From Arthrobacter sp. Soil763 (lineage in GTDB: Bacteria; Actinomycetota; Actinomycetes; Actinomycetales; Micrococcaceae), in assembly GCF_001428365.1 (NCBI RefSeq), contig NZ_LMSH01000001.1, positions 5,685-69,684 of the forward strand: a DNA stretch of 64,000 nucleotides, read 5' to 3'. How positions within the stretch are numbered: position 1 is the first letter of the stretch; each line of letters opens with the position of its first letter. Under the pieces are notes generated by a model, which made no database searches, had not been told where the DNA came from, and was given only the letters and a program-made list of their open reading frames with translations. A program made the position numbers and the translations under genes. Of the stretch, positions 37,349 through 45,697 are shown one piece after another.

Positions 37349-38194
37349 TTAGGCGAAGTCCGACACCGCGGGGTCGGCGCCGATCCGGCCCGCGCCCTCG
37401 GCGGAGCGGTCCAGTCCGTTGATTGCCTGCACATCGGTCTCATCGAGGGTGACGTCCAGGGCCGCGTAGTTTTCGCGGATCCGCGACTCGGTCACCGACT
37501 TGGGGATCACAACGTTGCCGATTGCGAGGTGCCAGGCGATGACGACCTGCGCCGGCGTGGCGTTGTGCTTGGCCGCAATCTCCGCGATGACCGGGCTTTC
37601 CAGCAGTTCGCCGCCCTGGCCCAGCGGCGACCAGGCTTCGGTCAGGATGCCGTTGGCCGCGTTGAACTCGCGCAGGTCCGCCTGGTTGAAGAACGGGTGC
37701 AGCTCAATCTGGTGGATGGCCGGCACTACACCGGTCTCGTCGATGATGCGCTGCAGGCCTTCCTTGGTGAAGTTCGAGACGCCGATGCTCTTCACGCGGC
37801 CCTGCTTCTGCAGTTCGATGAGCGCCTTCCAGGTGTCCACGTACTTGTCCTGCTTGGGCTGCATCCAGTGGATCAGGTAGAGGTCCAGCGTCTCCAGGCC
37901 CAGGCGCTCCATGGATTCCTTGAACGCCGTGAGGGTCGACTCATAGCCCTGGTCCGCGTTCCACAGCTTGGTGGTGATGAAGATTTCCTCCGGCTTCAGG
38001 CCGGAACGGGCGATCGCACGGCCCACGCCGGCCTCGTTGCCGTAGATCTTGGCGGTGTCGATGTGCCGGTAGCCGGCCTCGAACGCCTGGACGACAACCT
38101 TTTCGGCCACGTCGTCCTCGACCTGCCAGACCCCGTAGCCGAGCTGCGGGATGGTGTTGCCGTCATTGAATGTCAGTTCAGGAGAAGAAGTCAT
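37349..38194 (-). CDS. Aldo/keto reductase
   Basis: 281 residues, the size of the AKR5 (2,5-diketo-gluconate reductase-like) group. NADPH-dependent carbonyl reduction. The catalytic tetrad is intact: Asp46 and Tyr51 (HIDTAKIYGNE), Lys76 (TTKLW) and His109 (LIHWMQP). C-terminal cofactor segment VIPKSVTESRIREN. Substrate not predictable. Single gene with its own terminator downstream. Confidence 0.92.
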   Translation of the reverse strand: MTSSPELTFNDGNTIPQLGYGVWQVEDDVAEKVVVQAFEAGYRHIDTAKIYGNEAGVGRAIARSGLKPEEIFITTKLWNADQGYESTLTAFKESMERLGLETLDLYLIHWMQPKQDKYVDTWKALIELQKQGRVKSIGVSNFTKEGLQRIIDETGVVPAIHQIELHPFFNQADLREFNAANGILTEAWSPLGQGGELLESPVIAEIAAKHNATPAQVVIAWHLAIGNVVIPKSVTESRIRENYAALDVTLDETDVQAINGLDRSAEGAGRIGADPAVSDFA

Positions 38195-38304
38195 CTTTTT
38201 ATCCTGCCAAGTCGGGGCCGCCGATGCCAGTGTTTTCTCACCGCTAAGCTAGCCGCTTAACCCGGAATATCCGGCCCTGACCGCCCCGGGTTCCGGCGGC
38301 GGCG

Positions 38305-38754
38305 TCAGGACGCCGACTCCGCCAGGCGCCGTTCGGCGTCGACGACGTGCTCCGCGACGGTGTCCGCGCGGCGGCGCACCGAGGCTGCCCCCACGGGTAC
38401 GGGACCGACGGCGAGGCGGAGCATCGCGGCCGCCTCCGCCGTCATGGCCAACGAATTGCCGGCCGTCGACAGCGAGCGGTGCACGCCGGCGAGTGCACCG
38501 GGAATGTCCAGGCCCTCGCTCGGCGACCGGCGCTGCGCCTCGCGGCAGATGGAGCGCACCCGCACGGCCAGCGCGGACAGGTCGTTGGCGATCTCCACCA
38601 GTTCGGCGTAGAGGGCTTCGTCTTCCACTCCTTCGAGGACCTGGTGGTAACGGTCAAGGCCCCGGATGAAGCGGTCATGGGCGCGCCGCCAGAGGCCCTT
38701 GCCGAGTTCGGCGTCGTCCTTGCGTCCCTGCCGTGCTGCGCTGAAGAAACCCAA
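38305..38754 (-). CDS. Conserved hypothetical protein coupled to bpa
   Basis: 149 residues from TTG 38754, 7 nt after the bpa stop, with AGGA 5 nt upstream. The frame is open further but would overlap bpa in a basic, unstructured-looking stretch. Mature-looking protein from MGFFSAARQGRK, mostly alpha-helical with WRRAHDRFIRGLDRYHQVLEG and a long run of Ala/Leu/Arg helices. No family recognised and no membrane segment. Co-transcription with the proteasome activator suggests a linked role; this is inference from position only. Confidence 0.65.
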   Translation of the reverse strand: MGFFSAARQGRKDDAELGKGLWRRAHDRFIRGLDRYHQVLEGVEDEALYAELVEIANDLSALAVRVRSICREAQRRSPSEGLDIPGALAGVHRSLSTAGNSLAMTAEAAAMLRLAVGPVPVGAASVRRRADTVAEHVVDAERRLAESAS

Positions 38755-38761
38755 CGCGGTC

Positions 38762-39433
38762 CTAAAGGTACTGGCCGGGGCCGTGGTCCGGATCGGCAGC
38801 TTCGGCGGGCCGCGACGGGTCCGTGCCCGGCCGCCGCTCGGCCGCGCGCTGCGGCTCACCGTTCTCCCCAATGATGACCCCCGGCGCGATCATGGTGCCC
38901 GGCGGCAGCTGGCGGAGCTGCAGCTGCGAGGCAGCGTGCTCCCGGGCAGCGTGCTGGGCGGCGATGGCCGTCTGGATGCCGTGGAAGAGCCCCTCGAGCC
39001 AGCCGACCAGCTGGGCCTGGGCGATGCGGAGTTCCGCGTCCGACGGCGTGCCGTCGTCGGTGAAGGGCAGGTGGATCCGTTCCAGTTCCTGGACCAGTTC
39101 CGGGGCGAGGCCGTCCTCGAGTTCCTTGATCGAGCGTTCGTGGATTCCGGCGAGCCGGAGCCTGGCGGCGTCGTCCAGCGGCGCCGACTTCACCTCATCC
39201 AGCAGCTGCTTCATCATGGTGCCGATCCGCATGACTTTGGCCGGCTCGTCGACGAGGTCCTGGAGATGGCTTGCCCGGCTGCGGGGCTCCCCCGGTTCAG
39301 CAGGCCGTGAGTCGGCGGCGTCCGGCGGGGTGGCGGTGCCCTCCAGCGGGGTATCAGCCTCTTCCGGCGTAGCGGCGTCTTCCGGCGTGGTGCCGGTGCC
39401 GGTGCCGGGCTGAGTGTCGTTCGGATCGCTCAT
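38762..39433 (-). CDS. bpa: Bacterial proteasome activator Bpa (DUF2587)
   Basis: 223 residues. Disordered acidic N-terminus (about 1-55), a helical core (about 60-165) containing ASHLQDLVDEPAKVMRIGTMMK, a short disordered tail, and the C-terminal GQYL motif. In mycobacteria Bpa forms a ring that opens the 20S proteasome gate without ATP through its C-terminal GQYL. That exact tetrapeptide ends this protein, so proteasome docking is expected. Followed by a coupled hypothetical gene. Confidence 0.92.
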   Translation of the reverse strand: MSDPNDTQPGTGTGTTPEDAATPEEADTPLEGTATPPDAADSRPAEPGEPRSRASHLQDLVDEPAKVMRIGTMMKQLLDEVKSAPLDDAARLRLAGIHERSIKELEDGLAPELVQELERIHLPFTDDGTPSDAELRIAQAQLVGWLEGLFHGIQTAIAAQHAAREHAASQLQLRQLPPGTMIAPGVIIGENGEPQRAAERRPGTDPSRPAEAADPDHGPGQYL

Positions 39434-39512
39434 GGCTTCATACTCTCACGACGGCGGGTGCGCGGCAGGGCCGCAGGACCTCCGCGCCGGGCGCTGGCGC
39501 GCCCGCCCCGGG

Positions 39513-39562
39513 ACGCCGAAGGCGCCGCCGGGAACGTCAGTTCCCGACGGCGCCTTCGGCGT
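39513..39562 (-). terminator. Terminator after ybdD
   Basis: A 23-bp stem with one mismatch and a 4-nt GTCA loop, starting ACGCCGAAGGCGCCG at 39513 and closing at 39562. It lies just past the ybdD stop and before the bpa start. Confidence 0.75.
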
Positions 39563-39572
39563 GCGCCGCAGC

Positions 39573-39764
39573 TCAGCAGCAGCGGCCTTGCGGGTTGGCG
39601 TCCTGGCGGTCCGTGTGGTCGCGCCAGAAGTCCCGCTCGCACATCGGCGGCCCGGCGTGGCCCGAGGCGCGGTGGTGCTCAAGGTACTTCTTGTAGGCGT
39701 CTGCTCCGAGCACGCCGCTGAAGTACTCGGCGAAGCCCCGGAAGCCGGCTACGAGTGCGTTCAT
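39573..39764 (-). CDS. YbdD/YjiX family small protein (CstA partner)
   Basis: 63 residues from ATG 39764. The YbdD/YjiX (DUF466) signature is the run from YKKYLEHHRASGHAG to MCERDFWRDHTDRQ, with a Cys-rich end. In other bacteria this small protein is encoded next to CstA or BtsT and is thought to support their transport function. Here it follows cstA by 10 nt on the same strand, so it is co-transcribed. The frame extends upstream into cstA but only this start gives the family's normal length. Confidence 0.88.
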   Translation of the reverse strand: MNALVAGFRGFAEYFSGVLGADAYKKYLEHHRASGHAGPPMCERDFWRDHTDRQDANPQGRCC

Positions 39765-39774
39765 GGCCGGTACC

Positions 39775-42075
39775 TCAGTGCCCGGCCGAGTGTTCGAGCC
39801 GCTGGTCCGCCGGCAGCTTCTTCCACTCCGCCTCAAGCTCGCGCTCCGCGGCGGTCGGGAAGAGCCCCGCCGGCGCGAACACGCGCGAGGGCTGGGCCGG
39901 GTCCTCGTACTCGACGTTGGCGATGCCGGCCTTGACGTTGCGGAACGCCTTGGCGGTGGCGATCAGCGCCGTGATGATGACGATGATGCTGAGGACCACG
40001 AAGATCACCGAGAGCCAGCCCTGGATCATGGTGTTGCGGACCACGGCTTCCATGGCCGCCTGCGTCTTGGCCGTGCCGAACGAAGTCTTCCCGTCGGCGA
40101 GGGCCTTGGAGAAGGCGGCGTTGTTGGCGAAGTACCCGACGGCCGGGACCGGCGAGAAGATCTTGTAGAAGCTCGCGGTGATGGTCACGACGGCGGCGAA
40201 CGCCAGCGGCAGCGCCACGATCCACAGGTACTTGAAGGTGCCGCGCTTCGCCACGATCGCGAGCACGACCGAGAGGGCGATGGCGGCGAGCAGCTGGTTG
40301 GCAATGCCGAACAGCGGGAAGAGCGTGTTGATGCCGCCGAGCGGGTCGGTGACGCCCATCAGCAGCACCGCGCCCCACGCCGCCACCATGACCGCCGTGG
40401 CGAGCCAGGCACCCGGGCGCCAGGAGTGGTCCTTGAACTTCGGGACAAAGTTGCCGATCGAATCCTGCAGCATGAAGCGCGCAACGCGCGTGCCGGCGTC
40501 GACCGCGGTGAGGATGAAGAGCGCCTCAAACATGATGGCGAAGTGGTACCAGAACGCCATCATCGCGGTGCCGCCGATGAACTGCTGCATGATGTGCGCC
40601 AGGCCGACGGCGAGGGTGGGGGCGCCGCCGGAGCGCGAGACGATGCTTTCCTCGCCGACGTCTTTGGCGGTCTGGGCGAGGACGTCGGGGGTGATGTTAA
40701 CGCCGGACAGGCCCAGGCTGTTGACCCACTGGGCCGCGGTTTCGACGGTGCCGCCGGTGAGCGCGAGCGGGGCGTTCATGGCGAAGTAGATGCCGCGGTC
40801 GATCGAGATGGCCGCAACGAGCGCCATGATCGCAACGAAGGACTCCATCAGCATGCCGCCGTAGCCGATCAGGCGGGTCTGGCGTTCCTTCTCGATCAGC
40901 TTGGGCGTGGTGCCGGAGGAGATCAGGGCGTGGAACCCGGAGAGGGCGCCGCAGGCGATGGTGACGAACAGGAACGGGAACACGGCGCCGGAGAAGACCG
41001 GGCCGTTGTCACGGGAGGCGAATTCGCTGAACGCCGGGACCGTGATTTCGGGCCGCACCACGATGATGGCGAGGGCGAGCATCACGATCACGCCGATCTT
41101 CATGAAGGTGGAGAGGTAGTCGCGCGGGGCGAGCAGCAGCCACACCGGCAGGATGGCGGCGATGAAACCGTAGATGATCAGGCCCCAGGCGATGGTGACC
41201 TTGTCCAGGTGGAAGAAGGCCGCACCCCATTCGGTGCCGGCGACGGCGCCGCCGCCGATGATCGCGGCCATGAGCAGCACGAAGCCGATCAGGGAGACCT
41301 CCATGACCTTGCCGGGACGGAGGTAGCGGAGGTAGACGCCCATGAACAGGGCGATCGGGATGGTCATGCCGACCGAGAAGACACCCCAGGGGCTTTCGCC
41401 GAGGGCGTTGACGACGACGAGGGCCAGGATGGCGACGATGATGACCATGATGAGGAGGGTCGCGATCAGGGCGGCGGTGCCGCCGATCACGCCGAGTTCC
41501 TCGCGGGCCATCTGGCCGAGCGAACGGCCTCCGCGGCGCATGGAGAAGAAGAGGACCAGGTAGTCCTGGACGGCGCCGGCAAGGACGACGCCGATGATGA
41601 TCCAGATGGTGCCGGGTAGGTAACCCATCTGGGCTGCGATAACCGGGCCGACGAGCGGGCCGGCGCCGGCGATGGCGGCGAAGTGGTGGCCGAAAAGGAC
41701 GTTGCGGTCCGTGCGGACGTAGTCCTTGCCGTCGGCCTTGTACTCGGCCGGGGTGGCGCGGCGGTCGTTTGGCTTGGCGATGTACCGCTCAATGACCTTG
41801 GAGTAGAACCGGTAGCCGATCAGGTAGGTGCAGACCGAGGCGAACACGAACCAGATGGCGTTGACGGTTTCGCCGCGGATGATCGCGAGCATGAACCAGG
41901 CGACGCCGCCCAGCAGCGCAATGGCCGCCCAGAGCGCGATTTTCGCCGGCGTCCACTTACGTTCCTCGGCTTCGCGGACGGCGTCGTCGACCGCGGTGGC
42001 CGGAAGGCCCGGCACCGGCGTAATGCCGTCGTCGAGTGGTGCTGTGTTTGGCCTGCCATCTGGCATTGTGCCCAT
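39775..42075 (-). CDS. cstA: Carbon starvation protein A (pyruvate/peptide transporter)
   Basis: 766 residues, a multi-pass membrane protein with about 16-18 hydrophobic segments. Signatures include RFYSKVIERYIAKPNDRR, GHHFAAIAGAGPLVGPVIAAQ and the conserved TRVARFMLQD region. CstA/BtsT proteins import pyruvate or peptides when carbon is limiting. The start has AAGGAGG four nt upstream. Pairs with ybdD downstream. A CRP/GlxR-type palindrome at 42211-42226 lies 136-151 bp upstream, consistent with cAMP-linked carbon control. Confidence 0.94.
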   Translation of the reverse strand: MGTMPDGRPNTAPLDDGITPVPGLPATAVDDAVREAEERKWTPAKIALWAAIALLGGVAWFMLAIIRGETVNAIWFVFASVCTYLIGYRFYSKVIERYIAKPNDRRATPAEYKADGKDYVRTDRNVLFGHHFAAIAGAGPLVGPVIAAQMGYLPGTIWIIIGVVLAGAVQDYLVLFFSMRRGGRSLGQMAREELGVIGGTAALIATLLIMVIIVAILALVVVNALGESPWGVFSVGMTIPIALFMGVYLRYLRPGKVMEVSLIGFVLLMAAIIGGGAVAGTEWGAAFFHLDKVTIAWGLIIYGFIAAILPVWLLLAPRDYLSTFMKIGVIVMLALAIIVVRPEITVPAFSEFASRDNGPVFSGAVFPFLFVTIACGALSGFHALISSGTTPKLIEKERQTRLIGYGGMLMESFVAIMALVAAISIDRGIYFAMNAPLALTGGTVETAAQWVNSLGLSGVNITPDVLAQTAKDVGEESIVSRSGGAPTLAVGLAHIMQQFIGGTAMMAFWYHFAIMFEALFILTAVDAGTRVARFMLQDSIGNFVPKFKDHSWRPGAWLATAVMVAAWGAVLLMGVTDPLGGINTLFPLFGIANQLLAAIALSVVLAIVAKRGTFKYLWIVALPLAFAAVVTITASFYKIFSPVPAVGYFANNAAFSKALADGKTSFGTAKTQAAMEAVVRNTMIQGWLSVIFVVLSIIVIITALIATAKAFRNVKAGIANVEYEDPAQPSRVFAPAGLFPTAAERELEAEWKKLPADQRLEHSAGH

Positions 42076-42210
42076 GTCTCCTCCTTGAGAAACCCCTCTG
42101 ACAGATCAGCAGTCAGATCTGCCCCATGGCACCCTATCAACGGCGCAACCTGATGGATATGGCTTCACGGCCGCCGCTCCGGGCGGCTCGCCGAACGGCG
42201 CAATGCCCGC

Positions 42211-42226
42211 GGTGAACGGCGTCACA
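42211..42226. promoter_or_regulatory. CRP/GlxR-type binding site upstream of cstA
   Basis: GGTGA, six bases, TCACA: nine of ten positions match the TGTGA-N6-TCACA consensus of cAMP-binding CRP/GlxR regulators. It is about 140 bp before cstA. Carbon-starvation genes are classic CRP targets (established in enteric bacteria). Single site, so moderate confidence. Confidence 0.5.
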
Positions 42227-42286
42227 TGCGCGCGTGAAAATGCGCCGGCCGGCGGGTTCAGGCGGGGCCGGCGGGCACGGCGCGCG

Positions 42287-42820
42287 TCAGGCGGGGCCGG
42301 CCAGCTGCATCAGGCGGGCTTCGCACAGATCCAGCCAGCGGACCTCCGCCTCGGTTTGGAAGATCAACGAGTCCAGCACCAGCAGCCGGGCAGTGTCCGC
42401 CGCCCGGAGGTGCGCTACCGCTTCGCGGCGGGTCCGGGTGTATTCCTGCAGGGTCCTGATCGAAACGGCCCGCTGCGCCTGGATCAGGGCGCCGACGTCG
42501 ACCGCGGGCAGGGTCAGCGCCAGGGCCAGCTTGATGGCGAGTTCGTTGCGCGGCGGGCTGGTCCGGCTGACGGCGGCGCCGAACCATTCCCGGGCCTCCG
42601 CCCGGCCCGCGTCCGTGATGCTGTAGACAATGTGGCCCTCGGCGTCCGCGCCGTTCTGTTCGACCAGCCCGTCGCGTTCCAGCCGGTCGAGGGTGGTGTA
42701 CACCTGCCCGATGTTCAAGGGCCAGGACGAACCGGTCCGGTCCTCGAATTCAGTCCGGAGCTGGTACCCGTAGCGGGGCCGTTCCTGCAGCAGCGCGAGG
42801 AGGCTGTGGCGGATTGACAT
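42287..42820 (-). CDS. PadR-family transcriptional regulator
   Basis: 177 residues. N-terminal winged helix (about 5-85): LLALLQERPRYGYQLRTEF and GQVYTTLDRLERDGLVE are the PadR signatures. The C-terminal helical domain (about 95-175) is of the Vir_act_alpha_C type used for dimerisation and ligand sensing. The obvious partner is the perfect 12-bp inverted repeat 27-58 bp upstream of its own start, so autorepression is likely. No transporter gene follows it, which is the usual neighbour. Confidence 0.9.
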   Translation of the reverse strand: MSIRHSLLALLQERPRYGYQLRTEFEDRTGSSWPLNIGQVYTTLDRLERDGLVEQNGADAEGHIVYSITDAGRAEAREWFGAAVSRTSPPRNELAIKLALALTLPAVDVGALIQAQRAVSIRTLQEYTRTRREAVAHLRAADTARLLVLDSLIFQTEAEVRWLDLCEARLMQLAGPA

Positions 42821-42846
42821 GGTGATCCCGAGGGTAGCAGGACGAC

Positions 42847-42878
42847 GGTATACACGCGCCCCAAGACGCGTGTATACC
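42847..42878. promoter_or_regulatory. Palindromic operator candidate upstream of padR
   Basis: GGTATACACGCG at 42847-42858 and its exact complement CGCGTGTATACC at 42867-42878, 8-bp spacer. A 12-bp perfect dyad this long and near-symmetric, 27 bp before padR, is most simply the PadR operator. Confidence 0.7.
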
Positions 42879-42949
42879 GCGCATGGAATTACACTATCGT
42901 CCTTTTGGCCCGCGGGACCCCGTCATATGCCTGCCACGGAATGCGGTGC

Positions 42950-42972
42950 GTCACACCCCCCGGCAGTGTGAC
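42950..42972 (-). terminator. Possible terminator after quinone oxidoreductase gene
   Basis: GTCACAC at 42950-42956 and GTGTGAC at 42966-42972 form a 7-bp stem with a 9-nt loop, 20 nt past the stop at 42993. Weak, without a U-run. Confidence 0.3.
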
Positions 42973-42992
42973 AGCGGCCGGTTGGCGCCGGG

Positions 42993-43976
42993 TCAGGTGA
43001 CCAGGAGGACCTTGCCGACGTGTTCGCCGGAATCGAAATAGCGGTGGGCGGCCTGGACCTCGCCCAGCGGGAACGTCTTGGCGACCAGCGGCCGGATGCG
43101 TCCGTCCGCCAGCATCGGCCACACCGCGTCACGGACGGCGTTCATAATGACCGTCTTCTCCTCGACCGGACGCGGCCGCAGGGCGGTCGCGATGATCGCT
43201 GCCCGCTTGGTCAGCAGCTGGCCCAGGTCCAGTTCGCCCTTGGTGCCGCCCTGCAGGCCGATCACCACCAGGCGCCCGTAGTCGGCCAGGGCGTCCACGT
43301 TCTGCCCCAGGTATTTCGCCCCGACGACGTCGAGAATCACATCCGCACCCTTGCCGCCGTTCTGGGCGCGCAGGCTCTCCGGGAAAGCTTCCTCGGTGTA
43401 GTTGATCCCGATGTCGGCGCCGAGGAACGCCGTGGCGGTGCCGACCTTCTCGGCGGTGCCCGCCGTCGCGGCCACCCGGGCGCCGAGCGCCTTCGCCAGC
43501 TGGATGGCCATGGTGCCGATGCCGCCGGTGGCCCCGTGGATGAGCACGGTTTCCCCCGCCTGCAGCTGGGCCGTCATGACCAGGTTCGAATAGACCGTGG
43601 CGGCGACTTCCGGCAGCGCGGCCGCGGTGACCAGGTCCACGCCGTCGGGGATCCGCAGCACCTGCCCGGCCGGAACCGCCACCTGCTCGGCGTAGCCGCC
43701 GCCGGCGAGCAGGGCCACCACTTTGTCACCCACGGAAAAGGGCTTGGTGACGCCGGGGCCGAATCCGGCGATCCGCCCCGAGACCTCAAGGCCCGGAATA
43801 TCGGATGCGCCGGGCGGCGGCGGGTAGAAGCCCCGGCGCTGCTGGACGTCCGCCCGGTTGAGTCCGGCGGCGACGACGTCGATCAGCACCTCACCCTCGC
43901 CGGGCACGGGAGCGGGGACCTCGCGGAGCTCCAGGACCTCCGGACCGCCGGGCTCTGAGATGTAGACAGCCTTCAT
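42993..43976 (-). CDS. Zinc-independent NAD(P)H-quinone oxidoreductase (MDR family)
   Basis: 327 residues, PIG3/quinone-oxidoreductase type of the medium-chain dehydrogenase superfamily. N-terminal GroES-like domain with AAGLNRADVQQRRGFYPPPPG, then the Rossmann domain with HGATGGIGTMAIQLAK (about 147-162) binding NADPH. The catalytic zinc ligands of alcohol dehydrogenases are absent, typical for this branch. Reduces quinones or enones; the true substrate is unknown. Single gene with padR downstream. Confidence 0.9.
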   Translation of the reverse strand: MKAVYISEPGGPEVLELREVPAPVPGEGEVLIDVVAAGLNRADVQQRRGFYPPPPGASDIPGLEVSGRIAGFGPGVTKPFSVGDKVVALLAGGGYAEQVAVPAGQVLRIPDGVDLVTAAALPEVAATVYSNLVMTAQLQAGETVLIHGATGGIGTMAIQLAKALGARVAATAGTAEKVGTATAFLGADIGINYTEEAFPESLRAQNGGKGADVILDVVGAKYLGQNVDALADYGRLVVIGLQGGTKGELDLGQLLTKRAAIIATALRPRPVEEKTVIMNAVRDAVWPMLADGRIRPLVAKTFPLGEVQAAHRYFDSGEHVGKVLLVT

Positions 43977-44136
43977 GGAGAACTCCCGTTTCCTTGCTCA
44001 TGTAGTGCGGGGCGCGACCGGACGGACCGCGGCGCCGGCTCCGACCCCAGTCCAGAATAAGTGGCCGGAACGGCTCAGTGCGCCAGCGCCGCTGCTTTTT
44101 GTCGCTCATGACGGGCTATGGAACACTACTGGGTAG

Positions 44137-44224
44137 GGAAGGTTGTCCGAGCGGCCGATGGAGCTGGTCTTGAAAACCAGTGTGCGGTAACCCCGTACCA
44201 AGAGTTCGAATCTCTTACCTTCCG
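44137..44224 (+). tRNA. tRNA-Ser (anticodon UGA)
   Basis: 88 nt with a long class II variable arm. Acceptor GGAAGGT/ACCTTCC, anticodon stem CTGGT/ACCAG with loop CTTGAAA (TGA at 44171-44173), variable arm TGTGCGGTAACCCCGTAC, T arm AGAGTTCGAATCTCT, discriminator G. CCA not encoded. Confidence 0.95.
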
Positions 44225-44317
44225 CGCTGGTCACGCTTTCCGTGGCCGGAGGGGCTGTTGGGCCGGACCTGAGGGGACGGCGCGGCAGCCCCTTTTCGCG
44301 TCTGCGCCCGGTGCCGC

Positions 44318-45073
44318 CTAGGCTCCTGCCTGGCTGATGGTGTAGGCGGCCAGGAATCCCACGGCGGCAATCAGGCCGGTGAGGTTGTGGTGCTCTTCGA
44401 AGGCCTCGGGAATCATGGTGTCAGCCAGCATGGCCAGGATGGCACCCGCGGCGGTGGCGGTGATAAAGGCCACCAGCTCGGCCGGCGCGTTCTGCAGCGT
44501 CGCGTAACCGATCAGCGACGCCAGGCCGGACATCAGGGCGATTCCGCCCCAGACCCCGAACACATACCCCGCGCTGCGGCCGGACTTCTTCATGCCAGCC
44601 GTGCTGGAGAGCCCTTCGGGGACGTTGGAGATGAACACCGCGGCCAGCATCGCCGGGCTCACCGCGCCGCCCGTGACCAGGCCCAGCCCGAGCACGACAG
44701 ATTCGGGGATCCCGTCGAGCAGGGCGCCGACGGCTATGGCCGTTCCGCTGCCGGGCTTGGCCTGCTCGGTGGGTTGCTTTCCGCCCGACCGCTTCCGGTG
44801 TTTAGCGCCGCGGCGGGCGAGCAAGGCATTGGCCGCAACATAGATCAGTGCCCCGCCCAGGAAGCCGGCCGCCGTCGGCCACAGCCCGCCGCCGTCCGCG
44901 GCCTCCCCCACCAGGTCGAATGCGAGCGCGGAGATCAGCACGCCGGCGCCGAAGGACATGACCGAAGAGACAATCTTGGGCGGGATCTGCCACTTCCAGG
45001 ACAGGGCTGAGCCGAGCACCAGCGCGCCGCCGGCGACCGTGCCCCACAACAGTGCCTGGAACCACATCGGCAT
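44318..45073 (-). CDS. ZIP-family metal transporter
   Basis: 251 residues, eight membrane segments of the ZIP fold. The metal-path motifs are intact: DGIPESVVLGLGL (TM4) and SNVPEGLSST (TM5). A basic His-poor loop (about 88-105, ARRGAKHRKRSGGK) separates TM3 and TM4. Imports divalent metals such as zinc; exact metal not known. No metal-responsive operator recognised upstream. Convergent with tRNA-Ser. Confidence 0.9.
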   Translation of the reverse strand: MPMWFQALLWGTVAGGALVLGSALSWKWQIPPKIVSSVMSFGAGVLISALAFDLVGEAADGGGLWPTAAGFLGGALIYVAANALLARRGAKHRKRSGGKQPTEQAKPGSGTAIAVGALLDGIPESVVLGLGLVTGGAVSPAMLAAVFISNVPEGLSSTAGMKKSGRSAGYVFGVWGGIALMSGLASLIGYATLQNAPAELVAFITATAAGAILAMLADTMIPEAFEEHHNLTGLIAAVGFLAAYTISQAGA

Positions 45074-45184
45074 TTTTGTTCACCCCTTCTGTTGCCCCAA
45101 GCAACGCTACACCCGGAGAGCCTTGACGCGGCCCGGCCGGGTCGGCTACCTCTGGGGCATGGCAAACGGGACCGGGGAGCGGCG

Positions 45185-45688
45185 ATGAAACTCTCGACAG
45201 TGGCCTGGACGGCGGCCGCCACGGCAGGCGCCGCGGCAGCAGGAGGCGCCGCGACGGATCCGGGGAGCCGGTGGTACCGGGCGTTGCGGAAACCGGACTG
45301 GCAGCCGCCGCCGGTCGCGTTTCCGGTCGTGTGGACCGCCCTGTATACGGACCTGGCGGTGGCATTTGCCGTCGCCCTGGACCAGAACGGCGGGGACACC
45401 GCGGCGGACCGGCGGCGCGAGGTCCGCGCGTACCGCCGCGCCCTGGCCGCGAACCTGGTGCTGAACGCCGCGTGGAGCTGGTTCTTCTGGCGCTCCCGCC
45501 GGCCGTGGCTGGCCGCCGCGGAAGCCGCGGCGTTGACGGTCAGCAGCGCGGATCTGGTCCGGAGGACCTACCGGCTTCGCCGCGGCGCCGGCATTGCGCT
45601 GGCGCCATACGCCCTCTGGTGCGGCTTCGCCACCGTCCTGTCCACCGCGATCGCCCGGCTCAATCCGGCCGGGCCGAGTCAGCGCTAA
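45185..45688 (+). CDS. TspO/MBR family membrane protein
   Basis: 167 residues from ATG 45185. Five membrane segments; the family signatures are WYRALRKPDWQPPPVAFPVVWTALY region (about 30-54) and LNAAWSWFFW (about 93-102). TspO proteins bind porphyrins and related ligands and are thought to control porphyrin and stress pathways. GGGGAG precedes the start. It lies directly upstream (9 nt) of an AraC-type regulator gene on the same strand. Confidence 0.9.
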   Translation: MKLSTVAWTAAATAGAAAAGGAATDPGSRWYRALRKPDWQPPPVAFPVVWTALYTDLAVAFAVALDQNGGDTAADRRREVRAYRRALAANLVLNAAWSWFFWRSRRPWLAAAEAAALTVSSADLVRRTYRLRRGAGIALAPYALWCGFATVLSTAIARLNPAGPSQR

Positions 45689-45697
45689 ACTGCCCCC

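Noticed and set aside
38755..38871. Longer start for the gene downstream of bpa
   Set aside because: It would overlap the bpa coding sequence by over 100 bp in a basic unstructured stretch, whereas TTG 38754 has AGGA in place right after the bpa stop.
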